The notes: a model not told the origin generated them from the sequence alone. A DNA stretch of 64,000 bases from an uncultured Acidobacteriota bacterium (GCA_903873705.1 CAIQPK010000090.1:62001-126000); one strand, 5' to 3'. Shown: positions 33,747-43,220, counted from the stretch's first letter. Made by a program: numbers and translations.

Positions 33747-35116
33747 CGCGTGGGCTCCTGTCCGGTGACGCGCTCCCAGAAGCTGGAAGTCAGCCCAGGG
33801 TCCTTGTAACGCGCAAACTTCTCCCACTGCGGATAAAAGGCACGGAACTGCGCGGGAGTCATCGCCGCATCCTTCGCCGGATAAAGCCGCCCACCGAACT
33901 CCTGCACCATGTCGGCCAGCCGCTGGAAGAGCGGAAAACTCTTATCCGGCTTGATCGGAAAGTCGAGCGCAAGTGTGATGCCCGGCTTGGGGAAACTCAT
34001 CATGCCCGGTGAGGGCACATCGCCGAACGCCTTCAGCACGGCGAGAAAACTGGCCAGTCCGCTTTTCGCGACAGCCCGCAGCACGGCCTCAGTGCCTTCC
34101 CGCGCATGGTCCCACGGAATGGCGTACTGAAACTGCAGCAGACCGCGCTTGCCGTACATGCGGTTCCACTTCAGCACGGCGTCCAGCGGATAGAAGAACG
34201 GCTCATAATCCTGCAGCGCGGTCACGCTCTTCTTCATCTGCTTATGGAAAAACAGCGTATTGAAGGCGCCGACGGTAAAGCTGTTCAGCGCGAAGCCAGG
34301 AGCCTCGACGGGGAAAACCAGCTTGGGCTTTGCCGATTTCGTCAACGGAGCAGGGACGTTCGAGTGGTCGCCCTTCATGAAGATGCCGCGAGCAAAGTTC
34401 TTGCCGGTGGAAGCAACGTCAACCCAGCTGACGGTGTACTCAACGTGCTGCGACTCCGCGGTGAGCGCCAGGAATTCGTCAATGCCGTGGAACTGGATAC
34501 CCTGGTAGTCGACCAGCCGGCTGACGATCGGCTTCAGCCGCACCTGCGCCCAGCGCATCACGCCGGTAAGGCCCATGCCGCCAATGGTAGCCGCAAAGAT
34601 GTCGGGATTCTCCGTTGGCGAGCAGAGGCGCGTCGTGCCGTCCGATCGCACCAGCTCAAACTGCGTAACGTGATTGCCGAAAGTCCCGGCCACGTGATGA
34701 TTCTTGCCGTGAATGTCGTTTGCTATCGCGCCGCCCAGCGTAACGTACTTCGTACCCGGCGTGACGGGAAGAAAGTAACCGCGCGGCACGGCGAAGTCGA
34801 GAATCTGTGCGAGCGTGATGCCCGTCTCCGCGGTCAGCAACCCCGTCTCAGCGTCAAAGTCCAGCAGGCGATTCATGCCCGTGGTGGGCAGCAGGGTTCC
34901 GCCTTTCAGCAGGCAGACATCGCCGTAGCTGCGCCCCAGTCCTACTGCCAGCGCCCCGCCGTAGACGCCGTTGAGCAGCGCGGGAAAATCACCTTGCCAG
35001 TGCATCGGACGCAGCGCGGCGTCATACGTGGGATAACGTCCCCAGCTTTCAAAGCGTGGCGAGCCGTTTATAGCCGGCTTCTGTGTCGGCTCGATCGTCG
35101 GTGGTGCAGTTTCCAT
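33743..35116 (-). CDS. FAD-binding oxidase, DprE1-like
   Basis: A 457-residue VAO-type flavoprotein. The FAD domain includes GLGRSYGDVCLL (59-70), PVTPGTKYVTLGGAIANDIHG (117-137, written in parts: PVTPGTKYV, LGGAIANDIHG) and GTFGNHV. The substrate domain has SFPKPGITLALDFPIK (374-389) and RLYPAKD (410-416) with Lys415, which matches the catalytic Lys418 of mycobacterial DprE1. Where that enzyme has Cys387, target of benzothiazinones, this one has Ala383. DprE1 oxidises decaprenylphosphoryl-ribose at C2 and DprE2 reduces it back, giving the arabinose donor. The gene overlaps the DprE2-like gene by 4 bases. Function in this organism is inferred from homology and pairing. Confidence 0.85.
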   Translation of the reverse strand: METAPPTIEPTQKPAINGSPRFESWGRYPTYDAALRPMHWQGDFPALLNGVYGGALAVGLGRSYGDVCLLKGGTLLPTTGMNRLLDFDAETGLLTAETGITLAQILDFAVPRGYFLPVTPGTKYVTLGGAIANDIHGKNHHVAGTFGNHVTQFELVRSDGTTRLCSPTENPDIFAATIGGMGLTGVMRWAQVRLKPIVSRLVDYQGIQFHGIDEFLALTAESQHVEYTVSWVDVASTGKNFARGIFMKGDHSNVPAPLTKSAKPKLVFPVEAPGFALNSFTVGAFNTLFFHKQMKKSVTALQDYEPFFYPLDAVLKWNRMYGKRGLLQFQYAIPWDHAREGTEAVLRAVAKSGLASFLAVLKAFGDVPSPGMMSFPKPGITLALDFPIKPDKSFPLFQRLADMVQEFGGRLYPAKDAAMTPAQFRAFYPQWEKFARYKDPGLTSSFWERVTGQEPTR

Positions 35117-35206
35117 GACTTCTAGGATAACCGCTGCGCTATCAACACAGAACTTGCTGCGATCAAGACTTGTTCACACCTTCCGCTTCACCGCACCGAA
35201 CTGCGT

Positions 35207-36022
35207 TCAGTCAAGGCGAACAACATAAGGCAGCGCGTCTGGATCGGGCGATGCGAGATTCCGTGCAATCTCATTGGCATGCGTCAGGTCGGGCAGCGCG
35301 GGATTGACGCGTACCCAGTGGCCCGTTGGCCCGGTGAACTCGATCACCTTGGCAGTCTTGTAGCGGCGCATCAGCTCAGCTTTCACGTCAAGCGCGTCAT
35401 CCGGGCTCTTGAACGCACCGATCTGTACACACCAGCGCCCGGCGGGGTCAGGGTTAGGATGCGCAAAGGCTTCAATCTTCACCTGCGCCGTTCCGGGCCG
35501 CCAGACCCCAATGGCCTGTGCCGCAGCCTTCGACAGGTCGAGCACACGCCCGGCAACAAACGGGCCGCGATCCGTGACGCGCACCACGATGCTCTGATTG
35601 GTAGCCACGTTCGTCACCCGCACCGTCGATCCCATCGGCAACGTGCGGTGCGCAGCAGTGAGCGCGTTCTGATCGAACACCGTGCCATCGGCGCCCGTGT
35701 GGTTGTGATACGGCGGTCCATACCAGCTCGCAATCCCGAACTCCGTAAAGACCGGCTTGCCGGAAGTATCGTCGAGCCCCGGCGTTGCTGGCACAGAATA
35801 CGGCACCCCGGCGGGCGGTTTAGTCGCTACGCTCGAGGATTCAGCCGGGGCCGGAGGCGGGCGGCGCGTGTAAACAACAGGCGGAGGCGGCTGGTACGCC
35901 ACCCTCTGCTGATGGTGGCACCCGGCCAGCAACGCCGAGAGAGCCGCTGCGCAGGCCGGCAACGCGCAAACACCAAGGCGACGACAAACATTCACGAATT
36001 GAAAGCGCGGTGTCATCGCCAT
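35207..36022 (-). CDS. rlpA: RlpA-like septal ring lipoprotein (DPBB and SPOR domains)
   Basis: A 271-residue lipoprotein with a lipobox LLAGC after a long signal region, then a Pro-rich linker. The double-psi beta-barrel of RlpA reads FGIASWYGPPYHNHTGADG (with the conserved Glu of TFGEASWYG missing), AAHRTLPMGSTVRVTNV, VRVTDRGPFV and GRVLDLSKAAA. The C-terminal SPOR-like domain contains WCVQIGAFKSPDDAL. RlpA proteins bind denuded peptidoglycan at division sites and in some species are lytic transglycosylases. The start is the ATG at 36022; another ATG two codons later (36016) is equally possible. It is transcribed alone on the minus strand. Confidence 0.88.
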   Translation of the reverse strand: MAMTPRFQFVNVCRRLGVCALPACAAALSALLAGCHHQQRVAYQPPPPVVYTRRPPPAPAESSSVATKPPAGVPYSVPATPGLDDTSGKPVFTEFGIASWYGPPYHNHTGADGTVFDQNALTAAHRTLPMGSTVRVTNVATNQSIVVRVTDRGPFVAGRVLDLSKAAAQAIGVWRPGTAQVKIEAFAHPNPDPAGRWCVQIGAFKSPDDALDVKAELMRRYKTAKVIEFTGPTGHWVRVNPALPDLTHANEIARNLASPDPDALPYVVRLD

Positions 36023-36330
36023 AGGCCTGTTGCGATGATTCGCGTCCCATAGCTGCCGGGTCAACGGCGTTCGGCCGCGGAGTGCCGAGGTGGTAACGCC
36101 GTGGCATCCGTTCTTCAACCGCAGCGGTCGTGATATCTTGCGCTCAACAGGTGAAACATCCGAACCACGGGCCAAAACAACTTGAGGGTAGGCGTTCTAG
36201 GCGACCCTCATACAACCAGACGGCGCACAAACGGCGTCAGTCTAGGAACGGCCATTCTTTCGATGAGGCGCGGCCAGTGGTGTTCATGCGCGCAAATTGC
36301 AAAGCCGGAACCATATTGAAAGGCTCGCTC

Positions 36331-37122
36331 ATGAACGTCATCGCACACCGTAACCTTCTCCTCGCCATTTCTGCTGCTTCCCTCCTGCTCCCTGTCGGCG
36401 CACAAACGCTCGCGAGCGCCCCGTTGCCGGAGGCGCCCGTGATGGTGGCTTCCTACTCTTCCTCCGCCGACTCCGCCACGCCCGAAGCGCCCCCGGCCAT
36501 GTTGCGCACCTACGTGCCTGCTGCCGACGCCGATGCCGCTCAGGGCGGCACTCCCGCGCCCCGCTATGCGAAATACATCTCTCCAAACGAGAAAGCCGAG
36601 AGCGCGATGTCTACCCACGACAAAATCATCATGGGTTTCCGCGACCTCTACTCACCGCTGACGCTCGCCGGCATCACCACGTCGGCCGGATACGGGCAGC
36701 TCGTGAATGGATCTCCTAACTACGGAGTCGACCGCGGTGCATTCGGGCAGCGCCTCGGCGCCGCTGGCATTCGCGACGCCAGCCAGGGTCTTTTCGCTGA
36801 CGCCATCCTTGCTCCTGCGCTGCACATGGACACACGCTATTACATTCAGGGCTCTGACCACAGCTTCATGCATCGCACCGTTTATTCGGTAACGCGCGTT
36901 TTCGTGGGACGCACCGATAGCGGGCGCAATACAGTCAACGCCCCTCTGCTGATCGCTTACGCCGGGTCGGCGGCATTGAACAACGCGTACTATCCGCCGA
37001 TCAATCGCAACTTCAAAGACACCGCTTCGGAATTCGCCGGGTCAATCGGTGGCGCAGCGCTCGGCTTTTTTGTGAGCGAGTTTTCGGGAACGTTTCTCAA
37101 GGCCCTGCACCTCAGCAAGTAA
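36331..37122 (+). CDS. Secreted envelope protein of unknown function (paralogue A)
   Basis: A 263-residue protein. It begins MNVIAHRNLLLAISAASLLL, a Sec signal peptide cut near VGAQ-TLA, followed by a Pro/Ala-rich stretch to about residue 75. The conserved-looking core contains FADAILAPALHMDTRYYIQG, an LLIAYAGSAALNNAYY segment and a Gly/Ala-rich GSIGGAALGFFVSEF near the end. The alternation of small and hydrophobic residues suggests a membrane-associated or outer-membrane protein. The next gene codes for a related protein, so this is a tandem pair. I do not recognise a named family. The ATG at 36331 is preferred for its signal peptide and GAAAGG site. Confidence 0.65.
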   Translation: MNVIAHRNLLLAISAASLLLPVGAQTLASAPLPEAPVMVASYSSSADSATPEAPPAMLRTYVPAADADAAQGGTPAPRYAKYISPNEKAESAMSTHDKIIMGFRDLYSPLTLAGITTSAGYGQLVNGSPNYGVDRGAFGQRLGAAGIRDASQGLFADAILAPALHMDTRYYIQGSDHSFMHRTVYSVTRVFVGRTDSGRNTVNAPLLIAYAGSAALNNAYYPPINRNFKDTASEFAGSIGGAALGFFVSEFSGTFLKALHLSK

Positions 37123-37190
37123 ATCGACGTATCGGCAAGTAATTCAAGTTCATAGCCCGACGATCTTTTGAATTGCGGGTATACCCTCTT

Positions 37191-38120
37191 ATGCCTTTCG
37201 CGCTGTCACGCGGCCACCACTCCCGATGCGTCACGTCTCTTGGGGCGTTGGGGATGTTGCTTTGCGTCAGCCTGGCCGCAAACCTGCACGCGCAGCGCTT
37301 TGCAGCGGTCACTGTGGCCGGCACGGCCAGCGATCTACCCAACGCGCCGAGCGTCGTCTTGCTGAACATGGCCGGCAACAGCGTAGACGACCTCTCGGCT
37401 GTCGATGGGGGCACGCTGCTGCCGCCGTGCCCTCCCGCCATGCCGCCGGCGCCACCCTCCACCATGCCGAGCCCGCAAAACACAACACCGGCGGTGCCGT
37501 GCAGGCCGGAGAACCCGCTGCGCATCGTCATCAACGCCGACCAGCGTTCCCCGCTGACCGTGCGCCAGAAAGGGATGCTGGCGGTACGCGACGTCACTGA
37601 CCCGGTGAACCTGGCCGTGATCGCCGCAGAAGCCGGGTTTGGCGTCGCCTTCAATGCGCACTCCGCCTACGGTCCGGGCCTGGAAGGCTTCGGGCGGCTC
37701 TTCGGCTATGAGATGTTGCAGGACGCGCAGGGCGAATTCTTCGGTACCTTTCTGATCCCCTCGCTGGTCCACGAAGATCCCCGCTATCGCCGTCTTCAGC
37801 ACGCGAGCGTGAAGCGCCGCATCGGACATGCCCTGCTGCGCACCGTCATCGCTGAACACGACAACGGCCGGCGCATGATCAACTATGCGACGCTGCTCAC
37901 GTACCCCATCAGCGCCGAACTCAGCAACTTGTACGTTCCCGGCGTCCAGGATGACGGCCCCCAGACGCTGAAGCGCATCGGCATTGGCCTCGCGACTGAC
38001 CCGGCCGGCAACCTGATTGCCGAGTTCCTTCCCGATCTAGCGCTTCGCATCCACATCCGCTCGGTGTTCATTCAGCAGATCGTCAACCACATGGCCGTGG
38101 GCGAAAACGGAACGCAGTAG
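37191..38120 (+). CDS. Secreted envelope protein of unknown function (paralogue B)
   Basis: A 309-residue protein with an N-terminal signal (GALGMLLCVSLAANLHAQ) and a Pro/Met-rich linker (PPCPPAMPPAPPSTMPSPQN) around residues 80-110. The C-terminal 190 residues align in pattern with the upstream gene: LVHEDPRYRRLQ against LHMDTRYYIQ, NYATLLTYPISAELSNLY against NAPLLIAYAGSAALNNAYY, and AGNLIAEFLPDL against GGAALGFFVSEF. Both may sit in the outer membrane. The ATG at 37191 is preferred over a TTG at 37173. A bidirectional terminator follows, then bamA in the opposite direction. Confidence 0.65.
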   Translation: MPFALSRGHHSRCVTSLGALGMLLCVSLAANLHAQRFAAVTVAGTASDLPNAPSVVLLNMAGNSVDDLSAVDGGTLLPPCPPAMPPAPPSTMPSPQNTTPAVPCRPENPLRIVINADQRSPLTVRQKGMLAVRDVTDPVNLAVIAAEAGFGVAFNAHSAYGPGLEGFGRLFGYEMLQDAQGEFFGTFLIPSLVHEDPRYRRLQHASVKRRIGHALLRTVIAEHDNGRRMINYATLLTYPISAELSNLYVPGVQDDGPQTLKRIGIGLATDPAGNLIAEFLPDLALRIHIRSVFIQQIVNHMAVGENGTQ

Positions 38121-38261
38121 CCGTCGCTTCGACCAGCTTCACACCTCGCGCCAGCGGACCCAGGCTTGTCAAGCCCGAAAAGCACTCATGTTGCTCATTC
38201 CAGAAGGAATAGAGTTGGCATAATGACCCCCGCGAATCCTGTAAAATGGACATAGAAGAAG

Positions 38262-38290
38262 AAAAGGCCGCCCCATAAGGGCGGCCTTTT
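38262..38290. terminator. Bidirectional intrinsic terminator
   Basis: AAAAGGCCGCCC (38262-38273) and GGGCGGCCTTTT (38279-38290) form a perfect 12-base stem with a 5-base loop. The A-run on one side and T-run on the other serve both the plus-strand gene ending at 38120 and bamA ending at 38393. The other bases of this 272-base gap contain a GGGGGGTACCCCCC palindrome at 38362-38375 and no gene. Confidence 0.85.
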
Positions 38291-38392
38291 CGCGGTAGAG
38301 TGTACTTTTGCTGGTCCGGCACTTTGTCCCATCGAATCAGGACTTTGCGCCATAAGTATCGGGGGGGTACCCCCCGCCAAGACCCAGAGCAG

Positions 38393-41350
38393 CTAGAACG
38401 TGGTGCTCACCGTCAGGCGGAACGTCTTACGCGGTTCGCGCAGGATGTAGTCCGCGCCGTAGAACTGCACGGCCTGCTGGTAAGTGAACTGCCCGGCGCC
38501 GGAGTTCGGGAAGTAACCCTTGAAGGTGGCAGGATCGACAGCCAGCTCCTGGGGCAGGTCCTTGAACAGGCGCAGCGGGTTGTAAGCGTAGAAGATGCGG
38601 AAAGGTGCATTGACGATCGGCAGGATCACCTGCAGCTCGGCGCCCGTAGACATACGCGGAACGAAGTTCGTTCCAGGCACCGTCTTGAGTTCCAGCGGGA
38701 AGGTAACCTGCGAGCCGCCGGAGCACGCGCCGTTGATCAGCACCGGGCAGCCATACAACGGGCTGTTGATGGCAGACTGGCCGAGCACGCTCTGCCTCAA
38801 CTGCGACGGCCTGGTGTTGAACACCATGCCAAAGTCGTTGAAGAGGGCAAACGTCACCTGGTTCATGATCGGGATGCGGTACTCCACGTTGCTGACGATA
38901 CTGGTATCGCCGCCGATGGGAGCAAGGCGATAGACCGGCAGCGGAATCTGCACAACACCAAGGCTGGAGTTGGTCGGATCACGCGGAACCAGCTGGCCGT
39001 CGGGGTTGGTCAGGTTGAAGCCCACCTTGTTGGGCAGGAACGTGTACGGCGACGCGGCCCGGATATCGAACCCGCGGATATCGTTTTCGCCGCCGGCATA
39101 CAAACGCTGGAACGGCGGAGCAACTTCACCGCCGAAGCCAGCGATGTTCGAGAACTGGATGCGGTAACCAAGAACGTTGTGGCCTTCCCTGTTGACCCTG
39201 AGGCCCTTCATCGGGAAGAACTGCCGCCAGGCCAGCGTGGGAGCGTAGTACTTGGTGTTACCACCCGCACCAGCCACCTGTATGGCGATATTGAAGTCCT
39301 TACCGCTATGCGGACCGACCGCACGGTCAAGCGTCGAGAACGTGAAGCTCGGCGTGATGACCGACGAGATAATGCCTTCCAGCTGGCTCTGACCCGCAAT
39401 GCCGGAGCGGAACGCAAGCGACTGGAAAACCGTCCGCGTGTTGTCGTTGAAGGTCGTGATGCCGGACTTCGTCAGCGAGTACGAGATACCCACGCGTGCC
39501 ACGCCCGAGCGGCGGAACAGCTTACGCAGTGCCGTGCTGCTGGAAATAGTGAGACCGGTCGACGACTCGTTGTAGTTCGTCAGCAGCGACTGCTGCGCCG
39601 TCGTCAGGTTGATGCTCTGCCCGCTGGTAGCGCCAAGACCCTTGGTAGGGTTGTAGTCGGTCTTGGAAGTGAAGACCTGGATGCCCAGCGATACCGGCTT
39701 GTTGCGCAGGTAAGGCTCGTTGAAGCCGAGGCTGAGGTGACGCGAAAGGTCGCCGATGTTGGCCGCAACGCTTAGCGTTTCGCCGAGTCCGAGGAAGTTG
39801 TTGGTCTCGTAGTTCAGGCCGATGAACGAGCCTGAAAGACCGGAGAGGCCGCCGTTGAGGCCGATCGAGTTCTTACCCTTTTCACGCAGCTTCACCAGCA
39901 GGTCGACAGTGCCGGCATCAGCGTTCTGACGGCTCTCGGTATCATCGGCTGTCTTCAGCGTTTCAAAGTAGTTGAGCTGGTTCAGGCGCAGCAGTGAAAG
40001 GTCGACAAGCTGGCTGTTGTATACCTGTCCTTCTTCAATCATCAGCTCGCGGCGGATCACCTTGTCGCGCGTGATGGTGTTGCCCGTGAATTCGATGCGC
40101 GAGATGAAGAACTGCTTGCCTTCGTCGATATCGATATCGAGGAAGACGAGCTTCTTGGCTTCATCCACACGCGGCTGCGGTGTGCCGACAAAGTTGATAT
40201 AGCCCTGGCTGCCGTACGCCTTGCGCAGAGCCTCAAGACCCTTGCCGAAGAGCGACGAGTTGAACCAGTCGCCGTCCTTGATGGCAAACTGCGCACGCAA
40301 TGCCTTGGTATTGGTGAAGGCCTTGTTGCCGGTAAAGGTGATGCCACCGAGACGATAACGCTCACCTTCCTCGACCGGGATAAGGATGTCGACGCGCTTG
40401 CCTGTGGAAGGACGCAGCGTGAAGGGGTTGATGCCGCCGGCGTTGCGGATGTTGGTCTGCGGCTCACCGGTCAGGGCCTTGAAGTAGCCCTTGTCGCGGT
40501 AGGCGTAACGCACTCGCTCCGCATCCTCGTCCAGCTTGCTGGCGTCGAACGTCTTGGCGAACAGGTTCTCCAGAATGATGGAGTGCGGGATGCCGACAGG
40601 CTTGAGGTTCCGCATGGAAAAAACCAGCTCGCGGTCAGTGATGGACTTGTTGCCATCGAACTTGATCTTGCCGACCTTGACGGTGGGGCCTTCCTTGATG
40701 ATGAAGGTCAGCGCGACGGCCGCAGGCGGCAGCGTCTTAACTTCAGTCTTGATCGTGGCAAACTGATGGCCGTGCTCGGAGAGCAGTTCCTGCAGCACCA
40801 CTTCAGCCCGCTTGATCTTGGTCGGGTCGTACTGGCTTTCCACCGACAGCGGCACCTTCGCCTTCTTGAACCGGTCCAGTACATCAGACTGGGTGACGGC
40901 GTTCAGGCCCTTGTAGTCAATCTCGCGAATGGTGGGGCGCTCACGCACATATACGATCAGCTGCACGCAGGTCTTGTCGTCGACGCGCTCAATGCGCACG
41001 TCGTCAAAGTAACCCGTGTTCCACAGGGAGTTGAAGTCCCGCTCGACAACCGCCGGATCGAAAGCATCGCCCGGGCGCGAAAACAGGCGCGCCAGCACCG
41101 ATTCCTTCGGGATGCGGCGATTGCCGATAACCTGCGTCTGGCAAAGTATCTGCGGCGCCGACTGCGCGGTAAATGCAGGCGTGGCCTGCACCTGCGCGTT
41201 GAGCGAGGGGATGGCAATCACAGTCATCACTGCAAGACTCGCAGCGATGAGGATGCCGAAACGGCGTGAGCGCGGACGCACAGCCTTGGTCGTACACTTC
41301 AGACAGTTCAGAGAGCTGTCGCTCTGTCGCATTCCGGTAAAGATAACCAC
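38393..41350 (-). CDS. bamA: Outer membrane assembly protein BamA
   Basis: A 985-residue Omp85 protein that inserts beta-barrel proteins into the outer membrane. After an N-terminal signal region ending LNAQ there are five POTRA-like repeats (first VIGNRRIPKESVLARLF; others IREIDYKG, VGKIKFDGNKSI, LGGITFTGNKAF, ISRIEFTGNTI) up to about residue 480, then the barrel. The lid-lock motif NDIRGFD is near residue 759, and the chain ends in FRLTVSTTF with the C-terminal Phe needed for assembly. It is longer than the roughly 800-residue E. coli protein because of a larger barrel part. The GTG start at 41350 is tentative; an ATG at 41332 is in frame. Exosortase unit 2 lies upstream on the same strand. 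Confidence 0.93.
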   Translation of the reverse strand: MVIFTGMRQSDSSLNCLKCTTKAVRPRSRRFGILIAASLAVMTVIAIPSLNAQVQATPAFTAQSAPQILCQTQVIGNRRIPKESVLARLFSRPGDAFDPAVVERDFNSLWNTGYFDDVRIERVDDKTCVQLIVYVRERPTIREIDYKGLNAVTQSDVLDRFKKAKVPLSVESQYDPTKIKRAEVVLQELLSEHGHQFATIKTEVKTLPPAAVALTFIIKEGPTVKVGKIKFDGNKSITDRELVFSMRNLKPVGIPHSIILENLFAKTFDASKLDEDAERVRYAYRDKGYFKALTGEPQTNIRNAGGINPFTLRPSTGKRVDILIPVEEGERYRLGGITFTGNKAFTNTKALRAQFAIKDGDWFNSSLFGKGLEALRKAYGSQGYINFVGTPQPRVDEAKKLVFLDIDIDEGKQFFISRIEFTGNTITRDKVIRRELMIEEGQVYNSQLVDLSLLRLNQLNYFETLKTADDTESRQNADAGTVDLLVKLREKGKNSIGLNGGLSGLSGSFIGLNYETNNFLGLGETLSVAANIGDLSRHLSLGFNEPYLRNKPVSLGIQVFTSKTDYNPTKGLGATSGQSINLTTAQQSLLTNYNESSTGLTISSSTALRKLFRRSGVARVGISYSLTKSGITTFNDNTRTVFQSLAFRSGIAGQSQLEGIISSVITPSFTFSTLDRAVGPHSGKDFNIAIQVAGAGGNTKYYAPTLAWRQFFPMKGLRVNREGHNVLGYRIQFSNIAGFGGEVAPPFQRLYAGGENDIRGFDIRAASPYTFLPNKVGFNLTNPDGQLVPRDPTNSSLGVVQIPLPVYRLAPIGGDTSIVSNVEYRIPIMNQVTFALFNDFGMVFNTRPSQLRQSVLGQSAINSPLYGCPVLINGACSGGSQVTFPLELKTVPGTNFVPRMSTGAELQVILPIVNAPFRIFYAYNPLRLFKDLPQELAVDPATFKGYFPNSGAGQFTYQQAVQFYGADYILREPRKTFRLTVSTTF

Positions 41351-41403
41351 ACCCTCACTGCTCTCAAATCGTTCGGCCCTGCGCTTACGAAGGGGGAGTC
41401 TTG

Positions 41404-41409
41404 ATTATA
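41404..41409 (-). promoter_or_regulatory. Candidate -10 box upstream of bamA
   Basis: On the minus strand these bases read TATAAT, the perfect -10 consensus, 54 bases before the bamA start. The -35 region is GC-rich and poorly matched. It suggests bamA has its own promoter and is not only read through from the exosortase gene. Confidence 0.4.
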
Positions 41410-41518
41410 GGCGACCCGAAGGCCGACGGCGAATGGGAGACATGCGAGTTTGACGGGCGGTGTGGCGTTCTGATTAAGGCCAGTCGTCGGTTTTCTGTCG
41501 AAACCGCCCCGTCAGCCC

Positions 41519-43138
41519 CTACTGCACGCCGTAAGGCTGGGTCCTATCCGGCAAATTGACCCCGGAAAGAAAGCGCTGCATGTCCACGGAAAGCCGTGCC
41601 GCCGCCTCAGCGGGGGGCACAGCCGTATCCGCCAGCTGAGCCTTCAACAGCACCGGTACCGGCCGCTCGGTGGCCGCCAGCAGCGGCGAGTTGCGCCGCG
41701 GACGATTGAAGACCACCGTCACATGTTGGGTGCTTTCTGAATATTGCCGACAGGCGCCATCCTCGCAGACGGTGGCCGCCTCCAACGTCTGCTCTCGGCC
41801 GTCATTGAAGAGCGACGCTGCGAGGGAAACCTGGCTTCCGGGCGTAGCCGAATCGAGTTGCCCCACCCAGTCCGGGCTCTCGCCCCGGACCATGTGGCAG
41901 GTGGTGGTGTCGTGCAGCCCCAGCAGCGGAGAGATGCCGAAAGAAATGTGCGCGCCGGAGCCCGGCTTGCCGTCCACTGGGGCTACGTAGTCTCCCCAGG
42001 CGTAAACGATCGTGCCGCCGATCAGGGTCTCGGTCCACGTGCGCTCCAGCGTGAAGCTGCCGATCTGCTGCGGGAAGGCCACCAGCTTGGGCTGCAGCGC
42101 AACCTGCCGCTGGAATTCGCGATACGTATGAACGGTGTCGATCGCAAAAACCACTGCCAGCGCCAGCACTGCGGCCGAGCGCCAGTAAATCGGCTTTGCC
42201 GCAACGACAGCCGGCGGCGCTTCCGGGTCAGGTTCTGGGCGAACATCGTTCGGGTCCTGACGGAGGCGGTTGGCGACGGCGAAAAATATAAACATGGCGG
42301 CCAGAAACAGCACACCGCCGATGATGTAATCCCCGCCGGTAGCGCGCTCCTGCAGCCAGGGGTAAGGCAACGCAATCTTGTAATAGACCACCAGTAGGCA
42401 CAGCCGCAGGAAGTTGAACAAATAGCCCAGCAGCACGGCCCCAGCGATAACTGGGACATATACGAACCAGCGAAAGCGGTACATATAGCCGACGATTACC
42501 GCTGAAAGGCCCAGCGTAACGGCACCGCGAATACCATTACAACCCGGCGCGATGAACATGCCGAAGTCGGGTGTGAACATCAGGCGGAGTTTGTCCTGGG
42601 TGAGCGGCTGGCCCAGCGCATGGGCGAACGCGCGCGCCACGGTCGCCGATGCATGTTGCAGTGGCAAGTCGACCAGCGTGCTGAAGGTCTGCGGCACGGG
42701 AATAACCGCGCCCATCAGCAGCACAGGGAACCAGGCCTTCCGCAGCAGCCGCGGACCGCCGAAGATCAGCGTCATCGACGCCGCGTACAGCATGGCTATC
42801 AGGGGGAGAGGCGGAATCTGCACCAGCCAGCCCTTGTTGACCGTCACAATCAACAACGCCTGTGAGTGTAGAAAGACGATGAATGCCGTGACCGCCAGCA
42901 GCCCCACACCCCACCACGAGCCATCCGACTCCCACCCCAGAGCGCGCCAGTCGCGCAGGATGAGTCCGGCCACGACAAAGGGCACGACCAGCCCCATGGA
43001 CTTGAGGTCGTCCGTTCGCCAGATGACAAGAAGAGAATTTACGGCGTCATGGATGGTAAAAAGCCCCGCCGCAGCGCACAGGCAGGCCAGTGCAACTACG
43101 TATCGAGGCTTGAGTACAGCGGAGTGAGTTTGGAGCAC
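41519..43138 (-). CDS. Exosortase fused to EpsI-like domain, probably acidobacterial J type (XrtJ), unit 2
   Basis: A 539-residue paralogue of the exosortase at 12519-14219, with the same build. The membrane core (about 12-290) carries Cys200 in APGCNGIRG and Arg245 in FNFLRL, and again Asp270 (GGDYIIGG) where the catalytic His is expected. A charged Pro-rich linker (PNDVRPEPDPEAPP) follows, then a helix and an EpsI-like domain with GSFTLERTWTETLIGG. Landmarks such as DLPLQHASA, RAFAHxLGQPLT and RLMFTPDFGMF are shared almost exactly with unit 1. The start is GTG. The PENPT micro-protein is 82 bases upstream, bamA 168 bases downstream. Confidence 0.88.
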   Translation of the reverse strand: MLQTHSAVLKPRYVVALACLCAAAGLFTIHDAVNSLLVIWRTDDLKSMGLVVPFVVAGLILRDWRALGWESDGSWWGVGLLAVTAFIVFLHSQALLIVTVNKGWLVQIPPLPLIAMLYAASMTLIFGGPRLLRKAWFPVLLMGAVIPVPQTFSTLVDLPLQHASATVARAFAHALGQPLTQDKLRLMFTPDFGMFIAPGCNGIRGAVTLGLSAVIVGYMYRFRWFVYVPVIAGAVLLGYLFNFLRLCLLVVYYKIALPYPWLQERATGGDYIIGGVLFLAAMFIFFAVANRLRQDPNDVRPEPDPEAPPAVVAAKPIYWRSAAVLALAVVFAIDTVHTYREFQRQVALQPKLVAFPQQIGSFTLERTWTETLIGGTIVYAWGDYVAPVDGKPGSGAHISFGISPLLGLHDTTTCHMVRGESPDWVGQLDSATPGSQVSLAASLFNDGREQTLEAATVCEDGACRQYSESTQHVTVVFNRPRRNSPLLAATERPVPVLLKAQLADTAVPPAEAAARLSVDMQRFLSGVNLPDRTQPYGVQ

Positions 43139-43220
43139 AGGGTTCAGCGTGCCTGGAAAGACAACAGAAAATGTTCAGCCGATGCACGGCTGCGGTTGAA
43201 GCAGCTACCGCAGTCGCAGA

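Noticed and set aside
38362-38375. GGGGGGTACCCCCC palindrome near the bamA 3' end
   Set aside because: Symmetric but without a loop or T-run, and the perfect terminator at 38262-38290 already explains transcription ending here.
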